From Candidatus Poribacteria bacterium (GTDB lineage: Bacteria > Poribacteria > WGA-4E > PCPOR2b), in contig JAJDUM010000037.1 in the NCBI GenBank assembly GCA_022826645.1, forward strand, positions 1 through 64,000: a stretch of 64,000 nt of DNA, written 5' to 3'. The notes below the pieces were generated by a model. That model was not told the origin of the DNA. It saw only the letters and a list, made by a program, of their open reading frames with translations, and did no database searches. The position numbers were made by a program, and so were the translations under genes. Of the stretch, positions 15,880 to 24,548 are shown piece after piece. Every line of letters starts with the position of its first letter. Position 1 is the first letter of the stretch.

Positions 15880-16890
15880 TCAGTCTTTTTTCCTAAATTC
15901 TTCGACCGCTTTTATCGCCTCTGGCGTATCGACTTCCAATAACGCCTCAAGTGCATGGTAACGGACGCCCTTGTGCTTGTCTTCCAACGCCTTCACCAAT
16001 ATAGGCACGACACCTTGAGCGGAATTTGCCACGCCGCCCAGCGCCGTAGCGGCTTCTTCGCGAATATGCCATTCTTTCGTTTGCAATGCGTCTATTAACA
16101 TCGAGATTGCCTCTTCAACCGGCTCACCGACTTTCCCCAACGCAATGGCAGCGGAGAGGGCAATTTTCTCATCTCCATCCTTCAGAAGTTGCGTTAATGC
16201 CGGCACAGCTGCTTGCGCTGACTTACCAATCTGCCCCAATGCGCCGATAGCGTAGCGGCGCACCCCTTTATCTTCGTCTTGCAACGCCGTTATCAATGCT
16301 GGCACAGCTGATTGTGCCGGTTTACCAATCCCTCCAAGTGCTTCGGCGGTCCGACGACGTACACCCTTATCCTCATCTTGTAGTGCGACTATCAACGCTG
16401 GCACAGCTTCGTGGGCAGATTCGCCAAGTTTACCTAGCGCTGTCGCAACTTTGGAACGAGCCCGTGGATCCTTATCCTTTAGCGCTGCTATCAACGCGGG
16501 AACGACATCTTGCGTATGATTTCGGCCAAGCTTCCCCAATATTTCGGCAACCTTGGCACGAACTGTAACATCTTCATCCTGTAATGCTGCTATCAACGCG
16601 GGAATGGCACCTGCAGCCGGTTTACCCATTGTGCCCAATGCCATTGCGGTGTACCGACGCACATGCTTATCTTCGTCCTTTAGTGCTTTTACCAGTAGCG
16701 GCAGCACCTCTTCCGCATGCCCCTTACTCGTCCGGACCAATTCCTCGGCAGCAGCACGGCGGACGATGGGGTTCTCGTCACTGAGTTGTATTTCATAAAT
16801 CTCCGCGCTGTGCCCGTTTGAATCATACGGTATCACCATCAGAACGGAAAAGAGCAGAAAGACAGGAAATAACAGTATCCTCGATTTCAT
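15880..16890 (-). CDS. exported HEAT-repeat protein (PBS-lyase type)
   Basis: A 336-residue exported protein. A hydrophobic signal segment (LLFPVFLLFSVLMVIPY) precedes seven to eight HEAT/PBS-lyase-like repeats of about 37-39 residues with the pattern AVPALIxALQDEDKGVRRxAAxALGxIGKxAQ. Such alpha-solenoids act as protein-binding scaffolds. The periplasmic location is inferred from the signal segment. The repeats are close to identical between neighbours (GVRRRTAEALGGIGKPAQ versus GVRRYAIGALGQIGKSAQ), indicating recent internal duplication or gene conversion. It sits upstream of the secreted-protein cluster on the same strand but is probably transcribed on its own. Confidence 0.85.
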   Translation of the reverse strand: MKSRILLFPVFLLFSVLMVIPYDSNGHSAEIYEIQLSDENPIVRRAAAEELVRTSKGHAEEVLPLLVKALKDEDKHVRRYTAMALGTMGKPAAGAIPALIAALQDEDVTVRAKVAEILGKLGRNHTQDVVPALIAALKDKDPRARSKVATALGKLGESAHEAVPALIVALQDEDKGVRRRTAEALGGIGKPAQSAVPALITALQDEDKGVRRYAIGALGQIGKSAQAAVPALTQLLKDGDEKIALSAAIALGKVGEPVEEAISMLIDALQTKEWHIREEAATALGGVANSAQGVVPILVKALEDKHKGVRYHALEALLEVDTPEAIKAVEEFRKKD

Positions 16891-16911
16891 TTTTCTGTTT
16901 TTTTTCTCCTA

Positions 16912-16940
16912 AATATATTTTATCGTGAACTTCTATGCAA
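16912..16940 (-). promoter_or_regulatory. possible promoter for the HEAT-repeat gene
   Basis: On the minus strand, TTGCAT and TATATT are 17 nt apart. It would give a very short leader of about 15 nt before the ATG, so the site is plausible rather than certain. Confidence 0.35.
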
Positions 16941-17111
16941 AGATGTTATATACCTAACATGTTCCAGATATAAACAGCCGGGCTATAGCACAATGTGCTA
17001 AGTATCTCGTGCGGTGGTAGCGAGCAGCGTTCGCTCAATTTAGCTCCTATTCATCCGGTTTACAACGTTCCATATAAATGGTAACGGCAGTTATCGCACC
17101 TAATACATGCC

Positions 17112-18173
17112 TCACGCTTCCCAACATACTGGAACACCGAGTTCACTCGCCAAATCCGCCAGTCCGCCCAAATGATCTTGATGTAGCGGGAGTCCGTTTT
17201 GGCTCCATTGTGCGTGTTTCATCGCCTCCAACTCGCCAGGGAAGTAGACCTGATCGAACCCATCGGCAGGGGGACTCGACCGAAGTTTATGGATCTCCCG
17301 ATCAATCTCCTCGGTGAACTCATCAAGCGGCACAAAGCTATCGATGTTGATTGCGTAGTAGAACAGCCCTGACCCCTGTTTGTCGAGCGGAACGTCGTCC
17401 GCATGGTTGATGGTTGCAATCATACCTGAGAGGGGACCCGCCAAGGCGTCCACCGCCAGTGCGAGGGCGTACCCCTTCGCGCCGCCCATCGGCAAGAGGA
17501 CGTGCGCTTCGTTGGGATCGTCGGTTTCGTTGCCATCCTTGTCCAATACCCAACCTGAAGTCAACCTGTCTCCGTATAACCGCCGCGTACCAACCCTGCC
17601 CCATGCTGAAACACCGCACGCCATATCGAGGAGAATTGGAGGTTCTGTTTTCGCGGGAATGGCATAAGAGAACGGATTGTTCCCAACAACGCGCGTCTTC
17701 CCGCCAAAGGGTGCCACGCCTGGACCGCTGGTCGATGTGCTGAATCCAATCATGCCGTGTTTGAGGGCAAGCATCGCGGTAGCGCTCGCGGCACCGAAGT
17801 GATTAGTTGCATACGCCCCCACTGCAGCAATACCGGCGACCTTCGCCTTTTCAATCGCCAACTCCATTGAAAACTTACCCGCTACATGTCCTAAACAACG
17901 ATCACCGTTGACACGCGCAAATGCGGGTCCTTCGCGGACAATCGTGAGATTCGGAGTGGGATTGATTCTACCACCCAGAATGCCCCGGACGTAGCCAGCG
18001 AGCGCACGCGTTCCGTGGGAATGAATGCCGTGCAGATCCGTCTCCACTTGGAGATGCGCGACCGCATCGGCATCCGCTTCCGGCACACCTGCTTTTTGGT
18101 ACAATTGACTGGCAAATCCTTTTAATTCATCAGCATTAACAACAATATCTTGATCAGTAGGTTCAAATTTCAT
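17112..18173 (-). CDS. Ldh2/AllD-type malate/L-lactate/ureidoglycolate dehydrogenase family
   Basis: An NAD(P)-dependent 2-hydroxyacid dehydrogenase of the Ldh_2 (YlbC/YiaK/AllD) family, structurally unrelated to Rossmann-fold LDH. Hallmarks are LQVETDLHGIHSHGTRAL with the catalytic His (about residue 43), TNHFGAASATAMLAL, NPFSYAIPA with the cofactor site, LLDMACG and MGGAKGYALALAVD. I start at MKFEPT, with GAGG upstream; the track start uses a TTG five codons earlier. Relatives reduce or oxidise 2,3-diketogulonate, malate, sulfolactate or ureidoglycolate. The neighbourhood of enolase-superfamily and amidohydrolase genes points to a sugar-derived hydroxyacid. Confidence 0.88.
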   Translation of the reverse strand: MKFEPTDQDIVVNADELKGFASQLYQKAGVPEADADAVAHLQVETDLHGIHSHGTRALAGYVRGILGGRINPTPNLTIVREGPAFARVNGDRCLGHVAGKFSMELAIEKAKVAGIAAVGAYATNHFGAASATAMLALKHGMIGFSTSTSGPGVAPFGGKTRVVGNNPFSYAIPAKTEPPILLDMACGVSAWGRVGTRRLYGDRLTSGWVLDKDGNETDDPNEAHVLLPMGGAKGYALALAVDALAGPLSGMIATINHADDVPLDKQGSGLFYYAINIDSFVPLDEFTEEIDREIHKLRSSPPADGFDQVYFPGELEAMKHAQWSQNGLPLHQDHLGGLADLASELGVPVCWEA

Positions 18174-18208
18174 TTTGACGCCTCGCAAGATTGTGTGACA
18201 TGTGGTGC

Positions 18209-18239
18209 ATAATAACCAATCGCGCTAGTGCTCTGTCAA
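18209..18239 (-). promoter_or_regulatory. possible promoter using a repeat-borne -35
   Basis: TTGACA (minus strand) lies in a CTAGTGCTCTGTCAAATAAA repeat end and TATTAT lies 19 nt further, upstream of the Ldh2-type gene. The long spacer makes it tentative. The same -35-bearing end is found at 29253-29276. Confidence 0.3.
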
Positions 18240-18274
18240 ATAAATTATGATAAGCACCTTCATTGCGATGTCCA

Positions 18275-18297
18275 GTGCGGTTACAAACCGCACCTAC
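18275..18297. repeat. GTAGG-flanked hairpin
   Basis: GTGCGGTTACAAACCGCAC is followed by CTAC. Reversed, it begins GTAGGTGCGGTTTGTAACCG. It is a member of the variable-stem family, 34 bp before a CGTGAAACG repeat (18331-18360). Confidence 0.7.
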
Positions 18298-18330
18298 CGG
18301 TCCTGGGGAACATAAAGAATTACTGTTGAT

Positions 18331-18360
18331 AACGTGAAACGTGATGCGTGAAACGTAAAA
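18331..18360. repeat. CGTGAAACG dispersed repeat
   Basis: An intact copy: AACGTGAAACGTGATGCG then TGAAACGTAAAA. Compare 2304-2333, 3357-3385 and the interrupted copy at 36653-36711. Confidence 0.7.
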
Positions 18361-18393
18361 ATCATTGGTTCAGCAGTTCATTTTCTTCCTACC

Positions 18394-19221
18394 CTACCCT
18401 CCAAATTTCCACACTTCTAACGCCGCTTTACTGAACAACCATTCCTTGTCTGAATCTGTGAGGAAGTCCAGATGTTTGCTGAACATTTCCAGCGCAGGCA
18501 GATACCCGACACCTTTAAGTACACCCGGAAAGTTGGTCCCCCACATCAACCGTTTCGGTCCGAAGGCATCGTATAGACGACGAAACGTAGGGAATGTATC
18601 CTCGTGCGGGTATGGCAGCTTCGATTTATGGGATTGGGGCGTTAATTTCACATAGACCTTCGGATACCGTGCCATATTCAGTACGTTGCTAAGCAGTGGA
18701 TAGGGTGGATCTTCGTCCGTCGGTGCACCGCCGATATGGTCGAGTACAACGGGGACATTTGGGAAACGGGCGATAATGGGTTCGACAGCGGGCAGGTGGG
18801 TTGCGGGACCGTACACGATGAAGCAGACCCCCAGATCCTCAGCGCGCCGCCATATCGGGTCTTGGTCGGGTGCCGCCCATTCTGCGGGATCGTCTGCGCG
18901 CGCCAAGTGTATTCTAAGTCCTCCGAATTTATCCTCCCGAACCAGACGTTCAAGTTGATCGGGCGCATCGGGCGCGCCCCGGTCTACTAACCCGATTGCA
19001 GCATACCTGTCCGGGAAACGTCGAAGACATTCCGCTACATATCGGTTGTCAAAGCGATAATAGATTGGCTGCACGATAACGGCTTTATCTACCCCTGTCT
19101 CAGCCATTGTATCGTTGAGCAACTCGACCGGTGCACCCTCATCCGCTGGCTTACTCCCGTCGGCAAATGGGTAACGCGAAAAATCGTCACTCCAAACGTG
19201 CAAATGCGTGTCAATAATCAT
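18394..19221 (-). CDS. amidohydrolase family 2 (L-fuconolactonase-like)
   Basis: A 275-residue TIM-barrel metal hydrolase, paralogous to the protein at 3446-4267. It begins MIIDTHLHVWSDDFSRYPF, with the HxH metal ligands directly at the N-terminus, which supports the ATG at 19221 (AGGGAG upstream) over the track start 8 codons earlier. VVLDHIGGAP and LMWGTNFPG are the later conserved blocks; the last block has Asn (TN) where the paralogue has Asp (TD), so a metal or catalytic residue may differ. It is the third gene of a likely operon with the enolase-superfamily and isomerase genes, suggesting it opens a sugar lactone. Confidence 0.85.
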   Translation of the reverse strand: MIIDTHLHVWSDDFSRYPFADGSKPADEGAPVELLNDTMAETGVDKAVIVQPIYYRFDNRYVAECLRRFPDRYAAIGLVDRGAPDAPDQLERLVREDKFGGLRIHLARADDPAEWAAPDQDPIWRRAEDLGVCFIVYGPATHLPAVEPIIARFPNVPVVLDHIGGAPTDEDPPYPLLSNVLNMARYPKVYVKLTPQSHKSKLPYPHEDTFPTFRRLYDAFGPKRLMWGTNFPGVLKGVGYLPALEMFSKHLDFLTDSDKEWLFSKAALEVWKFGG

Positions 19222-19265
19222 ATATTTCTCCCTAAAGTAGAACACCCTCGGCGGGTTGAAACAGG

Positions 19266-20084
19266 TTAGTAGTCAGCGAGTAATTCTCGCAGATGTCTGG
19301 TCGCTAGTCTGAGACATTCGTCCGTGTCGTATTTATTGCGATCGCCGCCTTCGAATACGATGGACATATTGCCGTTAAAGCCCACCGCTTTCAGGATTTT
19401 CAGGATTCGCCCGTAATCGAGCCATTCCTCCCTGCCGCCGTCGATTTTATAAATCTTAGCGCGGACGTAGGTCGCATGTGGGGCGGTCGGTTCCAGATAG
19501 TCTTTATAAAGGTCTACGTTCGGATCGAACTCACCGCGTGGGTGAGATCCTATGGCATTCAACCACTGACCGGTATCCATAATAAAGGTAAAGTTCTCAC
19601 GGTCAGTCTCCCGCAGGATGCGTAAAACCTGATCCGCGGTCATCGCAAAGCTGCCGTTGTTGTGGTTCTGCAATCCCAAAAAGACGCCTTTTTCTGCGGC
19701 ATAATCGGAGAGTTCTTGGAACCGAGCAATCATCGGAGCCCACAAGGCTTCTTGTTCTTCGACAGTGTCTGGCCACTTATATCTTGCGAACACGCGAATC
19801 ATTTGCGCTGAGAGGAAGGATGCCAAGTCGATATCCGCCTTGCCACGCTCGATTGCGTCGTGCATCTCGGCCTCTGGTCCGACATAGCTACCGGATCCCA
19901 GATAACCGATAGGTAAGCCGTGTTTCATGCACAAAATTTTTATACGGCGGAGAAAATCGGGATCTCTGGGCAACCCCGATAGATGGAAGTCGATGACATC
20001 CAATTCCAATTCGTGTGCAAACTGGATGTGGCTAAGAAATACTGCCTCATCCGTGGCACGCGCCATCACTCCGAGTTTAATCAT
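19266..20084 (-). CDS. sugar phosphate isomerase/epimerase (xylose isomerase-like TIM barrel)
   Basis: A 272-residue AP-endonuclease-2/xylose-isomerase-like TIM barrel. Visible metal-site elements are LGLQNHNNGSF (strand 4), FIMDTGQWLNAIG (strand 6) and SIVFEGGD near the C-terminus; GYLGSGSYVGPEAE lies earlier. Members isomerise or epimerise ketoses, keto-sugar acids or inositol derivatives. It lies 98 bp after the enolase-superfamily gene and 44 bp before the amidohydrolase, on the same strand, so it is part of one catabolic operon. The exact substrate is not deducible. Confidence 0.85.
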   Translation of the reverse strand: MIKLGVMARATDEAVFLSHIQFAHELELDVIDFHLSGLPRDPDFLRRIKILCMKHGLPIGYLGSGSYVGPEAEMHDAIERGKADIDLASFLSAQMIRVFARYKWPDTVEEQEALWAPMIARFQELSDYAAEKGVFLGLQNHNNGSFAMTADQVLRILRETDRENFTFIMDTGQWLNAIGSHPRGEFDPNVDLYKDYLEPTAPHATYVRAKIYKIDGGREEWLDYGRILKILKAVGFNGNMSIVFEGGDRNKYDTDECLRLATRHLRELLADY

Positions 20085-20182
20085 TGTTGCGGTTCCTTTC
20101 CTCTGAACCCCTACTTACTTCCTGCCTATAACCCACAGTCGATATTTTGGTTACTTGAGAAACGATATTTCTACCGTGCGGT

Positions 20183-21367
20183 TCACCATCCCTTCCAACT
20201 CCCATCCGCATGTCGGTATTGCCGATAGGGGAGCGGTTCATACGGCAGATCATTTAGATCGGATTCCTTCACCGAAATCCCTAACCCCGGCTCGTCCGAG
20301 AGGTTGACGTGCCCATCCTTTATCCTCCAATCGTGTTCGACACAGCGATCGAACAGTGACAGTCGGCTGCTGCTCTCCTGAATGAGAAAGTTGTTCATGA
20401 CCGCATCGGCGTGGAGGGTCGCAGCATAACAGAGGGGACCACCGGCATTATGTGGTGCCATGAGCATCTGTTCCGCCGCCGCCAATTTGGCGATATCGAC
20501 CAGTGTGGTAACGCCAAAGCAGTGCGTGACATCCGGCTGCAGAACCGCACATGCCCGATTGTCGATTAATGGCTTGAAGTCGGCAATGGTGAACAGTTTT
20601 TCGCCGGTCGCAATGGGAACCGGGCTTTTCCGCGTGACCTCCATCAGCGCTTCAAGTGAACCGACCTTGACCGGTTCCTCCAAGAATAGCGGCTTGAACG
20701 GTGCAACACGTCGAGCGAACTCGATACTTAACTCTGGGGTCGGGCTGCCGTGCGCATCCAGCAGGATGTCAAAACCGTCTCCCACCGCCTCACGCGCCGC
20801 CGCCACACACGCTGTTGAGTGGTTAACGGCTTCTTCATCCATCTGCCAGGTGCGACTTTCCAGCGGGTTACTTTTGACACCAGCGTATCTGAGCGCCTTG
20901 ACCTCTTGTGCAGCTTCCGCCGCTTCCTCTGGCGTAGAGAATAGATTTCCGCCACAGTAGACACGAACCCGGTCGCGCCGTTTGCCACCCAAGATGGTAT
21001 GTACTGGCACGCCCCACGCTTTGCCAGCGATGTCATACAGGGCGGCGTTAATCGCCGCGATGGCTGTGCCGAATACGGGACCACCCTTCCACGGGAGGCG
21101 GTTCGTGATATCCTCAGTCAGTGCGACAACAGACAGCGGATCCTGATCAATCAGGAGACTCGACCACTCGTGCAGTGTCGCTTCGACCGACGGTGTTAAC
21201 CATTCGCCGCTGCCCTCACCCCAACCGTCGATTCCGGCATCGGTCTCAATTTTCAGGAATAGCCACGGTTTGGAGAGGCTGCCCAACAGTTCACCGGTGT
21301 GTGGATCGCGAACTGGCTCGCCCATAGGAACATTAAATTTGTAGGTTCTGATGCCTCTAATCTTCAT
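20183..21367 (-). CDS. enolase-superfamily sugar-acid dehydratase (mandelate racemase/DgoD-like) 1
   Basis: A 394-residue mandelate racemase-group enzyme, likely an acid-sugar dehydratase. It has an N-terminal capping domain (MKIRGIRTYKFNVPMGEP) then a TIM barrel with the metal ligands in ILLDAHG, FLEEPV and ATGEKLF, and the acid/base His in APHNAGG. VRVYCGG precedes the barrel. The start is set at MKIRG (GGGCGAG upstream); the track adds 28 residues. It is the first gene of a likely operon with an isomerase, an amidohydrolase and possibly the Ldh2-type gene, driven by the promoter at 21463-21491 and divergent from the mannonate dehydratase-like gene. Confidence 0.9.
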   Translation of the reverse strand: MKIRGIRTYKFNVPMGEPVRDPHTGELLGSLSKPWLFLKIETDAGIDGWGEGSGEWLTPSVEATLHEWSSLLIDQDPLSVVALTEDITNRLPWKGGPVFGTAIAAINAALYDIAGKAWGVPVHTILGGKRRDRVRVYCGGNLFSTPEEAAEAAQEVKALRYAGVKSNPLESRTWQMDEEAVNHSTACVAAAREAVGDGFDILLDAHGSPTPELSIEFARRVAPFKPLFLEEPVKVGSLEALMEVTRKSPVPIATGEKLFTIADFKPLIDNRACAVLQPDVTHCFGVTTLVDIAKLAAAEQMLMAPHNAGGPLCYAATLHADAVMNNFLIQESSSRLSLFDRCVEHDWRIKDGHVNLSDEPGLGISVKESDLNDLPYEPLPYRQYRHADGSWKGW

Positions 21368-21462
21368 GTATTTCTCGCCCCTGCTCAACGCGGAAGGATT
21401 GCGATCCAACGTGAAAAGATCAAGACAGATGCGCTTGACCATCTTCCTCACATCTTTGGAAA

Positions 21463-21491
21463 ATTGTAGCAGAAAGTCAGAACGTGGTCAA
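21463..21491 (-). promoter_or_regulatory. predicted sigma-70 promoter of the catabolic operon
   Basis: On the minus strand, TTGACC and TACAAT are separated by exactly 17 nt. Transcription would begin near 21456, about 90 nt before the enolase-superfamily ATG. The region is shared with the divergent gene at 21603. Confidence 0.6.
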
Positions 21492-21602
21492 TATCAAAGT
21501 CCGAGAATCGACACGGACACCTCCATATTTCAAAGATTAGATCCAAAAACAGATCGCAGATAGGTTATACTATCTGTAACCAAATGGATATAGGAGGGAG
21601 AT

Positions 21603-22616
21603 ATGAGGATATGTTCTTATGCACGGTTAGATGAACGGGATGACTATCTGCGGTTTCTAAAACAGTATGGTGTTGACGATGTGGTGCTCAGTTCCACTTC
21701 CCACCCCGACGCCATCCAACGATTCTCAATCGAGAACAGCGATAAACCGGGCGCACATTGGGATTTTCTCGATCTTGTAATGGTTCGCACGCGTTGCGAG
21801 GATGCGGGATTACGGGTTATTGGGATTGAAAATCCGCTGCCGTCGTGCTGCTACGACCAAGCCATGCTGGGGCTGCCGGGACGCGATCAACAGATTGAAA
21901 ACGTGATTATCACCATCCGCAATATGGGCAGGGCGGGTATTCCGGTCTACGGCTACCACTGGATGGTCAACCAACCGGGCGTGGCACGGAACTCATGGCG
22001 CACGTCGCTAACGACCCCGGGACGCGGCGGCTCACAGGTGAGTAGTTTTGACATGGAAATCGCGAAGCACTCGCCTCTGTTCCGTGGCCGGGAGTACACC
22101 GATGAAGAGATGTGGGGGAACTACGAGTATTTCATCAAGGCAGTCCTCCCGGAGGCGGAAGCAGCGGGTGTGCGGCTGGCACTGCACCCTGACGACCCGC
22201 CGTTAGAGAAGCTGGGCGGCATCCCACGTCTGTTCCACGATTTCGAGGGGTTTAAACGCGGGATGGATATCGCCAATAACAGTCAGGCAAGTGGGCTCAA
22301 CTTTTGTCTTGGCAACTGGACGGCGATGGGCACTGATATTCTCGCGGCGATCCGCCATTTTGGAGAACGCGGACAGATCGTCTACGGCCACGCTCAAGGC
22401 GTTCAAGGAACAGTGCCGAAATTCCAAGAATGCTTCTTGGATGAAGCGGATTGCGACTTTCTCGCTGTGCTGGAAGCCTTCAAAGCGGTTGGGTTTGATA
22501 GTGTTCTACTTCCCGGTCACTGTCCGCATACACTTTACGAAAACGAGATTGGTGGACAGGGTTTTGTCTACGCGGTTGGATACCTAAAAGGACTGCTGAA
22601 AGCGGTTGGGGGCTAG
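21603..22616 (+). CDS. mannonate dehydratase family protein (UxuA-like)
   Basis: A 337-residue TIM-barrel protein of the UxuA family, which dehydrates D-mannonate to 2-keto-3-deoxygluconate. The strongest signature is LALHPDDPPLEKLGGIPR, essentially the UxuA metal-binding block; YGHAQGVQGT and LLPGHCPH are later barrel loops that bring further ligands. Identity over the rest seems low, so a related sugar acid may be the real substrate. AGGAGGGAGATATG gives a strong ribosome-binding site. It leads a plus-strand pair with the aldo/keto reductase and is divergent from the enolase-superfamily operon, supporting a common uronate or aldonate pathway. Confidence 0.8.
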   Translation: MRICSYARLDERDDYLRFLKQYGVDDVVLSSTSHPDAIQRFSIENSDKPGAHWDFLDLVMVRTRCEDAGLRVIGIENPLPSCCYDQAMLGLPGRDQQIENVIITIRNMGRAGIPVYGYHWMVNQPGVARNSWRTSLTTPGRGGSQVSSFDMEIAKHSPLFRGREYTDEEMWGNYEYFIKAVLPEAEAAGVRLALHPDDPPLEKLGGIPRLFHDFEGFKRGMDIANNSQASGLNFCLGNWTAMGTDILAAIRHFGERGQIVYGHAQGVQGTVPKFQECFLDEADCDFLAVLEAFKAVGFDSVLLPGHCPHTLYENEIGGQGFVYAVGYLKGLLKAVGG

Positions 22617-22620
22617 TTAT

Positions 22621-22663
22621 GTATCGGGGCAGGTCCCGACTTGTCGGGATCCTCGGAACGGGA
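22621..22663. repeat. palindromic mini-element (reverse orientation)
   Basis: Contains TCCCGACTTGTCGGGA followed by TCCTCGGAACGGGA, the reverse complement of the unit inserted at 36669-36698. It lies between the UxuA-like and aldo/keto reductase genes. Confidence 0.6.
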
Positions 22664-22717
22664 GATGCCCCTCCCACGTAGGCTCTAAGGGATGTCCCGC
22701 CCACGTAAGTTCTAAGG
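22664..22717 (+). repeat. two-copy 27-bp tandem repeat before the AKR gene
   Basis: GATGCCCCTCCCACGTAGGC(TCTAAGG) is followed directly by GATGTCCCGCCCACGTAAGT(TCTAAGG), with 4 mismatches over 27 bp. It ends a few nt before the AGGAGGAAGG ribosome-binding site at 22725, so it may influence translation or be a relic of repeat amplification. Confidence 0.7.
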
Positions 22718-22724
22718 AGGAAGG

Positions 22725-23624
22725 ATGCAGTATCGACGATTTGGTAAAACAGATTGGCAGGTCAGTGAGATTGGCTTGGGTGGTTCGTGGTTTTACGGAC
22801 GGCCAGAGTTTGGACTAAAACCGTTTTCTTACGGTGCCCGTATTGTCGAGCGCGCCTTGGAACTGGGGATCAATTACTTTGACACAGCACCGCTTTACGG
22901 TCAAGGGCGTAGCGAGGAGGTGTTGGGCACTGCCCTGAAAGGTGTGGCTGAACCGTACTATCTCGCGACCAAGGTGGGCTATTATCCAGAACCGTTCGAC
23001 TATACACGAGATACAGTCTGGCGCGGATTTGAGGCAAGCCTAAAGCGTCTAAAACGGGACAAGGTTGACCTGCTGCAGATCCACGAAGCAGAGCAGGCGG
23101 GCAGAGAGGGGATATTCGGGACAGGTAGGACGCTGGAAACCTTGTTGGAAATTCGGGAGCAAGGATTGACCCAGCATATCGGCCTAACCGGTTCGGACCT
23201 GGGCTTGATGCGAGATGTGCTGAAAGAGTCGGATGCTTTTGTTTCGGTAATCACCTTCTGCAAGTATGACCTACTCACACAGGAAGCCAAGGATATTCTG
23301 GTGCCCACCGCAGCGGAGCGCGACGTCGCTGTAATCACTGCATCGCCGCTCCACGCGGGACTTTTGGGATCAAAGCGGGAACTGTGGATGGAGAACGGGC
23401 GCTTTGCCGACCTTTATGATACGCTGGAACAGGTGGAAAACCTGCTGGCAGATCAACCCGAAGATATTACCCATATTGCGCTACGTTATCTCCTCTCAGA
23501 TCCGCGTGTGTCTATTCTACTATCGGGAGTGGCATCAATCGAAGAATTGGAGACGTCGGTTTCCATAGCCGACGGGCACTATCTGCCAGCGGAGCTTATT
23601 GCACAGATTGAAGCAATCAAATGA
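22725..23624 (+). CDS. aldo/keto reductase
   Basis: A 299-residue AKR, a TIM-barrel NAD(P)-dependent oxidoreductase. The catalytic tetrad is visible: Asp and Tyr in NYFDTAPLYGQGRSEE, Lys in LATKVGYY and His in LQIHEAEQ. GSWFYGRPEF and SILLSGVASIEELE match D-threo-aldose/L-fucose/L-galactose dehydrogenase-type AKRs. It would oxidise an aldose at C1 to a lactone, which fits the nearby lactonase-like amidohydrolase and sugar-acid dehydratases. It has a strong ribosome-binding site and is probably co-transcribed with the UxuA-like gene 108 bp upstream. Confidence 0.88.
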   Translation: MQYRRFGKTDWQVSEIGLGGSWFYGRPEFGLKPFSYGARIVERALELGINYFDTAPLYGQGRSEEVLGTALKGVAEPYYLATKVGYYPEPFDYTRDTVWRGFEASLKRLKRDKVDLLQIHEAEQAGREGIFGTGRTLETLLEIREQGLTQHIGLTGSDLGLMRDVLKESDAFVSVITFCKYDLLTQEAKDILVPTAAERDVAVITASPLHAGLLGSKRELWMENGRFADLYDTLEQVENLLADQPEDITHIALRYLLSDPRVSILLSGVASIEELETSVSIADGHYLPAELIAQIEAIK

Positions 23625-23804
23625 ATATGCACAGATGTTTAGGATTTTTGTTTATTCTTTAACACAATCTTAACACTTTTCTTCGCAGATCTGTGCTATC
23701 ATATATATTAGCAAGGAGCCGCGGACACCCTGTATTCAACTCAGGCAGTTATGTGCGGAACTCAAGGATAGGAACCTTCGCGCCGGAATTGAAGGGGGAT
23801 ATGG

Positions 23805-24422
23805 ATGAAGATAAAGTTTATCGGCATTTTCCTGTTAGCCCTACTGTTGATCCTAGGATTGCTTCAGATTGAAGCGATCGGGAACTTAAATCCAATCTTC
23901 CACTCTATCGCCGCATCGGTCCGTCAAATGGTGGATTGGGTATTGGCTGCATATTCGCCAAACATGATTATTTTGAGAGGCGAACCGGAGTTACTCAATG
24001 TTGACACAGTACAGGATTACTTTCCAAACTATGTGCAGAAATCGACAGCCCCGCGGCACAATAAAGAAGACGCGCAGCGGAATGAACAGGCAGGTGTGAG
24101 GGGTTCAATGTGGGGTCTTTCAGGAGAAGATTTCAGCAATACGCCGCAAACCTCTCCGACAGAGGAATCAGCAAATAGGAGCCTGCAACTTTTACAAGAA
24201 ATCACCGAGCCAGCAGACCCGGTGACCGATCTTTTTCCCGAGACTGAGTGGTATGACGGAGTTGACTTGGATGCGTACGACTTCACAGAGCTACTGACAA
24301 CGGAAGAGCCAGAGAAGGGAGCCCACCCGGCTGAAACATTAGACTCAGATGTTGTCCAACCCCTGCTTAACGAGATAAAATCACAGATAGATCAGAAATT
24401 AAAGTCAGAAGATCTGAGGTAA
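23805..24422 (+). CDS. hypothetical membrane-anchored protein
   Basis: I do not recognise this 205-residue protein. It has an N-terminal hydrophobic segment (IGIFLLALLLILGLLQI) that is either a membrane anchor or an uncleaved signal. A second mildly amphipathic stretch near residues 38-50 is followed by a hydrophilic, acidic, probably disordered region rich in E, T, P and S (TSPTEESANRSL, FPETEWYDGVDLDAYDF). AGGGGGATATGG precedes the ATG. It is the first of three plus-strand genes with the lipoprotein and TPP-domain protein. No function is proposed. Confidence 0.6.
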   Translation: MKIKFIGIFLLALLLILGLLQIEAIGNLNPIFHSIAASVRQMVDWVLAAYSPNMIILRGEPELLNVDTVQDYFPNYVQKSTAPRHNKEDAQRNEQAGVRGSMWGLSGEDFSNTPQTSPTEESANRSLQLLQEITEPADPVTDLFPETEWYDGVDLDAYDFTELLTTEEPEKGAHPAETLDSDVVQPLLNEIKSQIDQKLKSEDLR

Positions 24423-24548
24423 CATAGGAAAAGTGTAGATAGTTCGGACAATTTTTCAGGCATACCAAGCGACGTGAACTTTGTCGTTAGATGAACCTTG
24501 ACTTTTCCCAACAGATCGGTTATCCTCTTGGAGCAGGGAGGAGACATT

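Noticed and set aside
20460-20960. 166-residue plus-strand ORF
   Set aside because: Antisense shadow of the first enolase-superfamily gene.
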